Assembly (NCBI GenBank): GCA_963556195.1
Contig: OY744525.1
Location: forward strand, 21,610,186 to 21,674,185
Direction of reading: 5' to 3'
Origin: Sepiola atlantica
Taxonomy: Eukaryota; Mollusca; Cephalopoda; Sepiida; Sepiolidae
DNA: 64,000 bases
The number at the start of each line of letters is the position of its first letter. Within the stretch, counting starts at the first letter, position 1. The notes beneath the pieces are model-generated. The model worked only from the letters and a program-made list of their open reading frames with translations. It made no database searches and had not been told where the DNA came from. The translations under genes and the position numbers were made by a program. Positions 55,726-64,000 of the stretch are shown one piece after another.

Positions 55726-56385
55726 GTATTTTATTTTCATTTCATCCTTCCTGCTCCCCGCCCCGGAGCCACACTGTGTAGGAGATTATCAGGGGCTACA
55801 GAAAGAGTATACTTTCATCTGGGGAATCCACAAGCACCTCACTGGCCAAGTCCAAGGATGCCTCTCGGGTGTATGCAGCCATGTTGTGGCTTTCTTCCCC
55901 AGAATCGATTGACCCTGAGCCACCGCCTTCTAACACTCATATATTTAGTTTATTATTTTGTTTATTTTACTTTTTTATATAAAAGGTTTATATTGGGAGT
56001 TTTATTTAGACACAAGTTTGTTTGTTCTTTTGTTTTTTTTGTTAGAGCTTGTCGTAACCAGCCGATTGGTCGAATCAAGCCTCTCCGACTGCCCGCCTAG
56101 TCCAGTAAGGGCCAAAGTTTGAGTGTTGCAGCCAATGGTCTTTTGTTCTATAGTCATTAGGTTTCTCAGCCACCAGGATCCCATCCTCAGACATCACGGG
56201 TCGCCACCCACGGCAAACAGGTGGCCCCATTAGGTGGGGAGTTCTTACTCCTCTGCAGAGGTGCAGTTGGCGAATTCTACAGCCACAGCCAACAGGGTGA
56301 TCCTAGTTGGATTAAGTATTTTTTTAAAAGAGTGAAATTGAATTGTATTGTATTTTTCTGAAGAACGATCCCATTGGCTATTCAT

Positions 56386-56450
56386 CAATACTATCATTAT
56401 ATTTGGTTTAACGCCTGTTTTACATGGTAGCATGCGAGAATGAAATATCG
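56386..56450. repeat. Cephalopod-type LINE/SINE 3' tail, fragment
   Basis: TACTATCATTATATTTGGTTTAACGCC, then TGTTTTACATGGTAGCATG, the diverged form of the tail described at 47465. No coding part adjoins it. Confidence 0.6.
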
Positions 56451-56965
56451 ATTTTGTAGGACACGAGTCGAAAAACAGACAGGCTTCACTTTAATAACAT
56501 ATCCCATTGACCTGGATTGAATAAATATCCCTATGTATTTTTGTGCCCAGTTCCGAACACTATTACCTTTTTTACTTTTATTTTTTATATTTTATATTTT
56601 ATATTTTATAATATTCAATTTTTGAGATGAGGTTCAAAGATATACTCAGCATTGACTTGGTGAGAGAGGTACAGTGAAAGTACAGTGACATTTAATACCC
56701 TTAAGGCACACCCGGCATTCCCTTGGGAATCAATGAGGACCCTTGTGCACCCCTGCTCCAAGACCTAAACCCCTTATTAAGGTTTTTTACTCTTTTTTTT
56801 TTTAATTTCTATAATTTTCAAGCTACAAATGGAATAAAAAATAAAACCTTATACTTCCTTTTTATGAATGTCAAGCGGTGCAAACACAAACCGCAGGATA
56901 ATGTACTTCCTTTCTTCAAAATAAAATATACTTATCCAAGTATGCTGGGTAATATCGTTTCAGAA
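56451..56965. other. Non-coding DNA
   Basis: Includes a small (ATTTT)n-like run at about 56581-56610. No gene. Confidence 0.4.
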
Positions 56966-56967
56966 TA

Positions 56968-58258
56968 CGAGGCCTGTCTAAAATGAATCCGACCTTAAGC
57001 CGGAAAAAAATATTTCTAATACCTGACAGAGTTGGGAACCTAATCCCCTTCAAAGTAAGCCCCTTGTGCTTGCACACACTTAGCCCATCGATCCATCCAC
57101 TGCTGGAAAAACCTCTAGAAGTCTTCTTTTGGAATGGTGTTCACCTCCACCGTCACGTTCCGCATTATATCTTCTCTAGTCTCAAAACGGGAACCTTTCA
57201 GTGGCGTTTTCAATTTTCGAAACAAGTCGCAAGGAGCCATGTCTGGAGTGTAGGGAGGTTGACAAACAACTGGAATTCCATGTTTGGCTAAGAAATGTTA
57301 GATCAGTTGGGATGAATGTGCGAGGGTGTTGTCGTGATGCAGTTGCCAGTTGTTCGCCGTCCACATGTTTGGTCTTTTGTGCCGAACTACATCACGGAGA
57401 TGCCAGATACTCCTCTGTCACTGTCCTTCCGGTGCATATTCGTGATGCACAATTTCACGGATATCAAAAAAGACAGACAGCATCACCTTGATTTTGCTTC
57501 GCACCTGTCGCGCTTTTTTTGGTATTGGAGACTCGAGATGCTTTCATTGTGACGACTGTCTTTTTGTTTCTGGATCGTACCCATGCACCAATGACTTATT
57601 TCCAGTTATTACAGTGTTCAGAAACCCAGGATCAGTGTTGGCGGTTTTCAGATCTTGTGCAACTTGAAAACGGAAGTCCCTTTGTTCCTGCGACAATGTG
57701 GGCACAAATTTTGTAGCCACTCTGTGCATGTTCAAATCATCATGCAAAATTGCATGTGCAGAATCTTTACTCACTCTGACCGATCTCCTGCACGGTTGAA
57801 CGACGATCTTCCACCACCAAATTTTGCACCCTCTCAACAACAGCTGCACTCCGAGCAGTTTGGGCCTGCCAGAATGCTTGTCACTCTCCACTGATGTGCG
57901 GCCATTTTTGAATCGGTTAAATCACACCTTAATTTCTGCTACACCCATCGCATCTTCTAACACATGCTGAATTTCACAAATTATTTTGCTTTGAGAATCA
58001 CTAAGCTTTTGACAAAATTTGATGCAGTACCTTTGCTCAACATGTTCAGCCATCTTGAGATAACTGGTAATCCGACGTACACATTGTGTAGCACCTCACT
58101 CAGCGACCAACAGGCAGCAACTACTGCACAGAAAGGCGGTAATAAAATTCACACATGCACATGAAGGTGTCTTCCTTTACTGTGTAGAGTGGTGCTACCC
58201 TATCGTCTCTATTTCGCATGGGAAAAATAAAGGTCGAATACTTTTTAGACAGGCCTCG
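56968..58258 (-). mobile_element. Full-length mariner transposon
   Basis: Terminal inverted repeats begin CGAGGCCTGTCTAAAA at 56968 and are mirrored at 58243-58258. Both edges are flanked by TA (56966-56967 and 58259-58260), the mariner target duplication. Length is 1.29 kb, normal for the family. The terminal repeats are nearly perfect, yet the transposase is broken. It is a different mariner lineage from the one at 1996. Confidence 0.92.
56995..58053 (-). pseudogene. Mariner transposase, decayed
   Basis: Start ATG at 58053 (minus), then the helix-turn-helix region and FKNGRTSVESDKHSGRPK. The first catalytic aspartate area (GNKSLVHGYDPETKRQSSQ) has GNKS where a family GDES/GDET-like block is usual. 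The second block reads HHDNTLAHSSQLI, followed by a stop, and then PPYTPDMAPCDL. It ends at a TAA at 56995-56997. At least three in-frame stops and two frameshifts inactivate it. Expected length is about 345 codons and the span fits. Genomes often mislabel this family as a host gene of the SETMAR/GVQW type. Confidence 0.85.
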
Positions 58259-58261
58259 TAT

Positions 58262-59145
58262 ACATATAGTTATGGGGGTCCATCTCCAAAACCCTAGGAA
58301 GTGTTTCTAAACAAATAAACAGACAGTCAACAACTATAACTTTCCCCTCATCCCACCAGGTTGAATACTGTGAGAAGGGAAATCGCCAGCTGTCATTAGC
58401 GATAATGCAAAGCTGTTTCTAAAAACGAATAGAGCACTCTTTGATTGCTGATATTATTTATTAGCAGTAAGATTTCTCCTTCCTTGCTTATGTCAATGGT
58501 GCATGCACTGTCTAAAAGATGACTGGCTTCAATCTCAGCTTCAAACACTCGCATGTCATATATATATCTATCTATATATATATATGGTTAATTGTCAACC
58601 TCAGCATTCAAAATGCAGTTAATAGTCTTGATAAACTCTTTACTGTTCATCACGTTTCATTTGACAAATATCGATCCATACACAAGAAAATAATGAGCTT
58701 TCCATGCAAATGAGAGTGACGTGTGTAAGTAAGGCGGTGGGGTGGGAAGGTAAGTCTGTGTTAGGGTAATTAAGAGGGGGTGAGTGTTATTTTGTACCGT
58801 CACCCAGAAGTTAAATCGCCTAATGACAAATATAAGAAAGCAGTGTCAGGGGAAAACGAGGAGGAGCCGAAAGAGAAAAAGTCAAATGCATCAAACGTAA
58901 TGTTGACAAGAAACCCAAAAAGAGAAAGAAGAATGCTGAGAAGGTTGTGTGTGTGTGTGTGTGTGTGTGTGTGTCTGCAAAATCGGGCGGAGGTGATTCT
59001 TGTTTTTTTTTCTTCTCTTTTTCTTTTTCTTTTTCTTCTTTTTTTTGTACAACGTTAGGCAAACTGATGCTATTGTCTTAGTCTTGAATAGCTTGATTTT
59101 CCGTGTATGCAAAAAATAAAAAATAAATAAAAAAATAAATAAATC

Positions 59146-59184
<39 letters not shown>

Positions 59185-60605
59185 TTTCCTAGGAATTGAT
59201 GTTCATTATCCGATGGGGAACAGGAGGAGGGACGGTCTCTTTCAATCGTTGTATAAAAGAAGCCATTGTTACCGTCTACCTTAAATTGTTCTCGGCGTCA
59301 ATTTCAACTGTGTTCTGCTAGCCGAGCTGCAAAATTAGTCGCACCTGCCAATACAACTGTTCATTTTATTTGCATTTTTTTTTTTGTTTACTTCGTTTTT
59401 CTTTTCTTTTTTTTCTTATTTATTTCAAATTATCTTCTCGCGTTTCGTTTTTTGCATATATATTACCTGTTTGTGTTATTGTTGTCGTCGACTGCGCAAC
59501 GCTTTGAAAAGGCAAGCCTCACAGCCAATTTACTACCTGTCTTTATTTCAATATTGATACCTTTTTTTATCACCTCCACATGTTCTGTGTTACCTGTAAT
59601 TAACCAAACCGAATGCTCGCAACCATTCAGCTAGAAGTCTACAGTGTAAACCTAATGAACGATGCTTAAATATTGTTGGGTTTTTTGATCGGCTTGTTTA
59701 GAGCATTGTGTTTGCTTGTTAAGTCGTTGAAAAGAGAGGAATCAAAAAATAAATAAAATGAGTAAAAAGAAATACGTCTTGAATCAGTAATGAGAGAAAT
59801 GGAAGAGAGAATCTCTTAGAGTGGTTTGCTTACAACCGTTCAAGTAACGGAAGAATCCTAATATCCGTCGAGGGAAAACTTCTATATTTAAAGACTTATA
59901 CTTTAAAGTGATTTAACAACGTCTATTTTTTTTTAATTGCTTAAACAGTTAGGATTATGCTGATTTTGACTAATTTATTATAGATGTCTAAATTAATACA
60001 GAATATTATATTGAGAACTAGCTATATTAACCCGGCGTTGCCTGGGGTGGAACAATTTCGAGAAAAGGACTGACAGGGAAAATAATTGAAAGTATAGTCA
60101 GGACTACATTTTTTTTTTTAAATTAGAATTTCTTTAAATTCGTTTTAGTTTTCCCTTATTTTATTTTTTATATCAGTAAATATTCGATTAATAGCCAATA
60201 AAAAAAATTCAATGTGTATTTATAAAAGTTACATATAGGCGAGAAACAATACAAGATTTTGTTTGATATTTTTCATTAATTCAGAGATTCATTAAATAAT
60301 TTTCATTTGTGAATATATTTATGAGAGTAGGTGAATACTAGAGTGAGTGAATTTGTGAGTATGAGCACATGCATATGTGTGTATGTGCATGAGTGTGTGT
60401 GTAAATATGTGTGTGAATGCGTATCTGTAATAAGTGTAGGTGTGTGAGTATATCAATATAATATCATCAGAGTTTTTTTTTTATCAGGAATTCCTCTCTG
60501 GTTTCCATCCACCTTATTGGTGACTGTCATTTAGGGTTTTTTGCCATAGTCACCACGCTAGGCACTGCAGGTTGGCGGCGCTATTTGCCTATAGCTAGGT
60601 GTCCA
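58262..60605. other. Non-coding DNA with simple repeats
   Basis: (GT)n at 58947-58972, long CT and T runs at 58998-59046 and 59151-59179. A plus-strand frame 58780-59058 starts with a mixed charged segment (ENEEEPKEKKSNASNV) but runs into (GT)n; it is probably chance. A TTGTGT/TGTGAG-rich stretch lies at 60370-60440. No gene is confirmed. Confidence 0.4.
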
Positions 60606-60718
60606 CATACAGTGCCTGGTATTCCCAAATGGTCACCCATTTAGTACTGACCAGGCTCAACGTTGCTTAACTTCGGTGATCTAGAGGATACCGGTGTGTC
60701 AACATGATTATACCATAT
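60606..60718 (-). repeat. 5S rRNA-derived sequence, copy 3
   Basis: On the minus strand it reads ATAATCATGTTGACACACCGG, then GATCACCGAAGTTAAGCAACG, GAGCCTGGTCAGTACTAA, TGGGTGACCATTTGGGAATACCAG and GCACTGTA. This is nearly the whole 5S rRNA, and the best preserved of the three copies. Changes at both ends, where the terminal stem should pair, argue against a working gene. Confidence 0.85.
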
Positions 60719-60734
60719 ATATATATATAAATAC

Positions 60735-61500
60735 TGGAACTGTCATCTATACGAAGTTGTAGATCCTGTCTCTCCACAAACTTCTCGGGTTTTTTTTTTT
60801 AGATAAACCCACATGAATGTATCTATTCTGAAACTACACAACTACAACAACAAAAAATATTAAGGGGTTCAGGGATAAGAGCAGGATTTCACAGAAGTCC
60901 TCATTGATTCTTCAAAAACACTGGGTGTGCCTCGTGGAGATTAAATACTATAAATTTACAGAAATGTATTCACTGTCACCCCTCCCCCTTCATCCGATTT
61001 ATTTTTGAACAGGCCTTTGATTAGTCCTCTATAAGAGGGTGGGGCCTGCTTGTCAGTCTTGATCGAAGTCTTTCACTCCAGGCTCGGCGGTCGTGAGGAT
61101 CTAAGTTTGTAATCCCCAGGGCTGCACGGTCACATTTACACAGCTCATCCCAAGAAAGCTTCGGTCTTTCAGCCTGCCGACTTGATGCGATGGACATGTT
61201 TCTGACCTGGGAGATCTAGCTGGAGCTTTGCTTCACTCGACATGGCCAAGCCATCTCATCCTGCCCAGCTTAAGGACATCAGTTATTTCACATATACTAA
61301 GCCTAGAGAGAAGAGTTTTGAACATAATGAATGCTGATTACATACTTCGCCCCCAACCCCAAACACTGAATATTATAAAATGTCAAAAATGAAAAGAAAA
61401 AGCTAATATGGTGTTATGGGCTGGATACAAAAGAACATGGGTTCCTCATTCATAGGTCTTCCTGCAAGTATAAACATAAAACTTTTAGCAACTATCATAG
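60735..61500. repeat. Dispersed repeat C, copy 2, with LINE inside
   Basis: The C blocks lie at 60735-61005 and 61300-61500. They match 13570-14000 in order and are split by a LINE fragment (61020-61290), which is absent from copy 1. Confidence 0.55.
61020..61290 (-). pseudogene. RTE-like LINE C-terminal fragment
   Basis: The minus-strand reading gives LGRMRWLGHVE near the start, then, with a frame change, AERPKLSWDELCKCDRAALG, ITNLDPHDRRAWSERLRS and RLTSRPHPLIED. This is the tail of RTE/CR1-type LINE ORF2 (the family words are GRPKLR-KDVCKRDLKALDI). Confidence 0.75.
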
Positions 61501-61562
61501 AATTTCTAAAGGTCTAGCAATCCAGTATATATTATGTTATTTTTATAACCATTTTAATCTAT

Positions 61563-61620
61563 TTCATCATCATCATCATGTTTTGTTTGAATTGACCGTT
61601 TATTTGGTGTTGTCTACACG
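61563..61620. repeat. (CAT)n linked to a LINE/SINE tail
   Basis: TCATCATCATCATCATGTTTTG, then a diverged GACCGTTTATTTGG, resembling the (CAT)n-GTTTAACGTCCG cephalopod tail. Confidence 0.5.
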
Positions 61621-61999
61621 GGCATTAGTACCAACTGGAAAGCAACATGACACACAATATATCAATATAAGTAAAAGCAACATATTTGACACCTGTGCAA
61701 TGTCAGGTAAGTCAGCTAGTATTAGGGGTGGGACGTAATGGGTGAAAATTTCGGTTTCGGTCATACTCCCCTAAATAGTAAAGTTTACAAACAAAATGAA
61801 GTGCCTACGTTATTCCCCTTGTTGCCTAGAATACATATTCCATAGTTCATAATAAATTCAATAGTTTATAATTTTGCAAAGAACAAATATTATTGACGCT
61901 CATGTGTGCATACCATCCTTTTAAAAATGTATTACTTAATATAACTCAGTATTTGATTTAGAGCAATTCTTTTCTCTATTAAATTTAACATCCAGCTAT

Positions 62000-62673
62000 A
62001 CAATTCTGCTCATGAGTCACTCCAGAATACCATAGTCAACACTCACCTGAAATTCTTCACCTCTGACCCAGAAAAGCTACAGGGGATGATAGAAAAAATG
62101 GTCATTCGGAGGTCAAATCCCATCGTTCATCGCCTCACTTTTGCCTCTATGTAACAATGTGAAACTGAGACAATACAGAACTTCCTCATCTGCCTCTAGA
62201 TCACAGCCATTTACTGCAATTTACTTAAGTCCCCTTTGTGAGGATGATCTGCCTGACATGCAAATCAAGGAACAACTCATCAAGGGAATAGCAAACTACA
62301 CACTCCAAGCAGACCTGCTGATTAAAATTATATGACTAACACCTCCGACATGGCTATTGCATGGATGGCTATGCACCACAAGCAAAAAACAGTGCTCCCA
62401 AAAACTAATAGAGGTAATGTTCGTACCAGCACATCCTCTAACTGCGATAATACCTTTACTAAACCGAACTCCTTTCAAGTTTGCATGGGTTGTGGTAGTC
62501 ACCAACATGTCACCCAAGGAACAAGCTCCTGCCAGTTAAAATGGCCAGCATGGGCTGAAACATGCCACACTTATGGGAAGCCTAACCACCTTTCAAGAGT
62601 GTGCCAAACAAAGAAACATTGTCTCATGATTAACGAGGCTCCCATGTACTCTTATCGATACCATTATATTTAA
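62000..62673 (+). pseudogene. Ty3/gypsy gag with altered zinc knuckle
   Basis: An upstream readable part (FFTSDPEKLQGMIEKM) is followed by broken frames and then a 113-codon frame 62332-62673. It holds CMGCGSHQHVTQGTSSC and CHTYGKPNHLSRVC. In the second motif a tyrosine stands where the second zinc cysteine is expected. The broken capsid region and lost cysteine show decay. Confidence 0.75.
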
Positions 62674-62789
62674 TCAAATAAGGGGTACATACGACCACAA
62701 ACGAAAATCAAGTAATGGAAGTAGATGTGTATGTTATTCAATTCTCATCATATCAGGATCTCAGATAAGCCAAGAACAACACTGATGAC

Positions 62790-63250
62790 TACAGAACCAA
62801 GATGAAGATCTTCCCTGGTAGTGAGGCCACTATATGTCTAAGGAGACGAAGGCATCTGTTGAACAAGGGGTTCACAATGAATAATCTAGTTCCATCAAGA
62901 AAAATCGTTTGAGCTGTAGGAAATTTGACACTCTTATTTTAGGGATGGATGGTTGCTTGTGAAATTCGAGGTTCAGAGAAGAACGAAGCCGTTTAAATCT
63001 GCAAGGGAGTAAAGCGACTTTATTTCAGCAAGATAGTATGCATTGATGTGGGAATACTGCTCAAAGATTTACCAAACCTTGCAGTAACATTTTCAACCCA
63101 GGCAAATATAGCAATAAATCTAGTGCATGAATCAATTGCCGCTCATATTCACCTTAAAGAGGGAGCAGTTCTTAAAGCCAAACAACTCAATTCATGTGCC
63201 TTATCATTTCAAGGAGTATGTATGATATGTACTTTGAGAAAATGTCATAA
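62790..63250 (+). pseudogene. Ty3/gypsy protease and linker region, decayed
   Basis: Readable words are GSEATICL, NKGFTMNNLVPS, AVGNLTLLF and KRLYFSKIVCIDVGILLKDL, matching the protease-to-RT linker of metazoan gypsy elements. Stops interrupt it. Confidence 0.6.
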
Positions 63251-63384
63251 GAATCATTCTTGCCCGTTGCTACTCCTACTGATGTAGTATCTGTTCCGAT
63301 GGATACTGCACCCCATAGACTGGTATTGTCTTGGTCTTCGGGGCTTGATTTACGCCTGTCTATGGGTCTGTCCTGTGCAGTTCT

Positions 63385-63590
63385 AGGAGGTCCACCCTCC
63401 CAGGCTTCGCCTCCTCTCTTTGGGAGGAGTAAGTTTATTGCTTACTGCCTGAGGCGCCCCTACCGGGGAATGCCGACGGGGCTGCCCAGGCAATTTTTAA
63501 ACCCCACTTTCCCGACCCTGGGTCACATCTTACTTGTGGGAGTAAGATAAAAACTGGCCTTGTGCCTAACTCCTGGAGAGGAGTAAATCA
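63385..63590 (+). repeat. SINE-like repeat A, copy 3, inside the gypsy element
   Basis: CCACCCTCCCAGGCTTCGCC, TTTGGGAGGAG, TTTATTGCTTACTGCCTGAGG, CCCTACCGGGGAATGCCGAC, and GCCTTGTGCCTAACTCC. It interrupts the element between linker and RT, so it inserted after the element did. Confidence 0.72.
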
Positions 63591-64000
63591 ATACTCCTAC
63601 CGATTGGTATAGCACTATGATAATCACTGTGAAAAAAGATGGCAAAATGAGAAGAACGGTGACCTATCAGCATTAAAACTCGCAGTGCAAACGAGAGACA
63701 CACCACACTAGCTTGCCATTTCAGGTACCACTCATCACAAGGAAAACTGTCTTGGGTGTAATGGATGGTTATTGCTCAATCCCTCTAGATGAGGAATCTC
63801 AGCCACTTACAACCTTCATCAGAGTGGGGCCATTTAAAGCATCTCTGGATGCTTTGAGGATACTTAGACTCCGGCGATGCCTACACATGTACATATGAGA
63901 TCATTAAAAACATTTCTCGCAAAGTGAAAGTTGTTGATATGCTACTTTTTGACAACCGTATAGGAGATGCTTTCTACAATACATTTGAATACCTATCAAT
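63591..64000 (+). pseudogene. Ty3/gypsy reverse transcriptase, partial
   Basis: RT words in broken frames: TVTKKDGKMRR-like (read as VKKDGKMRRTV), VMDGYCSIPLDEESQPLTTF near 63760, YLDSGDAYTC near 63865, then KVKVVDMLLFDN and DAFYNTFEYL at the window edge. The catalytic aspartate pair region is damaged (VVDMLLFDN). The rest lies beyond the window. Confidence 0.8.

Larger units (their letters stand above)
50584..56304 (-). mobile_element. Full-length Jockey/I-type LINE, inactivated
   Basis: A 5.7-kb minus-strand element with a GC-richer 5' UTR (about 55730-56304), ORF1, ORF2 and a 3' UTR ending in a (CAAA)n-like tail at 50589-50601. The tail is preceded by TTGAAAGGTCGTTAAACACC, a common LINE 3' end in molluscs and arthropods. 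The word AGTTGGAT flanks both edges (50576-50583 and 56305-56312) and is the likely target duplication. ORF2 contains endonuclease, RT and RNase H parts, which fits the I/Jockey group. Stops, frameshifts and a lost RT active-site block show that it is dead. Confidence 0.87.
61980..64000 (+). mobile_element. Second Ty3/gypsy element, runs off the window
   Basis: Gag, protease and RT pieces are present on the plus strand, and the window ends inside RT. No LTR is visible on the left within the window, so the 5' part is lost or too diverged. The order and motifs are Ty3/gypsy. It is a different lineage from the element at 39975. Confidence 0.8.

Noticed and set aside
57182..57894. Possible host SETMAR/GVQW-like gene
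   Set aside because: The frames are mariner transposase pieces inside intact terminal repeats with TA duplication, and carry stops.
58780..59058. Charged N-terminal frame as a coding exon
   Set aside because: It runs directly into (GT)n and then into CT-rich sequence, has no homologue that I recognise, and competing frames are equally open.
60606..60718. Functional 5S rRNA gene
   Set aside because: The ends do not form the terminal stem, several conserved positions differ, and no T-run terminator follows directly on the minus strand.

Overview
The window is eukaryotic, non-coding and repeat-dominated. It is about one third G+C, with many long (TA)n arrays and mononucleotide runs and no operon-like gene packing. 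The best guess is a mollusc, most likely a cephalopod such as an octopus. The reasons are the abundant (TA)n, (CAT)n-linked LINE tails of the cephalopod type at 47465, 56386 and 61563, and short mollusc-style LTR elements. This lineage call is inference from repeat style, not from a marker gene. No conserved host protein-coding gene is recognisable. The longest open frames (1840, 1061, 720 and 540 residues, minus strand, 31.6-37.2 kb) are artefacts of a polypyrimidine tandem array. The best non-transposon candidate is a 143-codon frame at 37646-38077 (minus).

Layout. 1-5 kb: (TA)n arrays alternate with a hammerhead ribozyme, a chimeric mariner and four foldback elements. 5-18 kb: AT-rich DNA with short dispersed repeats, further foldbacks, an inverted-repeat DNA element (16.6-17.35 kb) and a tRNA-like SINE head. 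18-31 kb: a 5S rRNA-derived copy, a composite dispersed repeat, a 37-bp satellite (20.5-21.4 kb), a 28-bp G-rich minisatellite (23.8-24.7 kb), DDE-transposase tails, a solo LTR with target duplication (27.70-27.86 kb) and a LINE fragment. 31.7-37.1 kb: a 5.4-kb purine-rich tandem array. 38.3-39.4 kb: a second satellite related to the 37-bp one. 39.97-44.47 kb: a complete but inactivated Ty3/gypsy element with 157-158-bp LTRs and a GAAGT target duplication. 45-50 kb: composite repeats, a 5S-like copy, a LINE 3' end and a 164-bp triple repeat. 50.58-56.30 kb: a nearly full-length Jockey/I-type LINE (minus) with a possible 8-bp target duplication. 56.97-58.26 kb: a full-length mariner (minus) with TA duplication. 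60.6-64 kb: a third 5S-like copy, an RTE-like LINE 3' fragment and a second Ty3/gypsy element that runs off the window and carries an inserted SINE-like repeat.

The most interesting signal is RNA-structural. Positions 1265-1314 hold all parts of a type I hammerhead self-cleaving ribozyme: core CTGATGA, a stem II, GAAA, a 3-bp stem III with a 4-nt loop, the GTC cleavage triplet and a closing stem I. It sits between two (TA)n arrays. Several other foldback elements, also abutting (TA)n, carry degraded CTGANGA...GAAA motifs in their loops. This suggests that one class of ribozyme-bearing mobile module, such as the pseudo-LTRs of Penelope-like elements or a retrozyme-like SINE, has seeded this region repeatedly. 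The ribozyme geometry is read directly from the sequence; the family relationship is inference.
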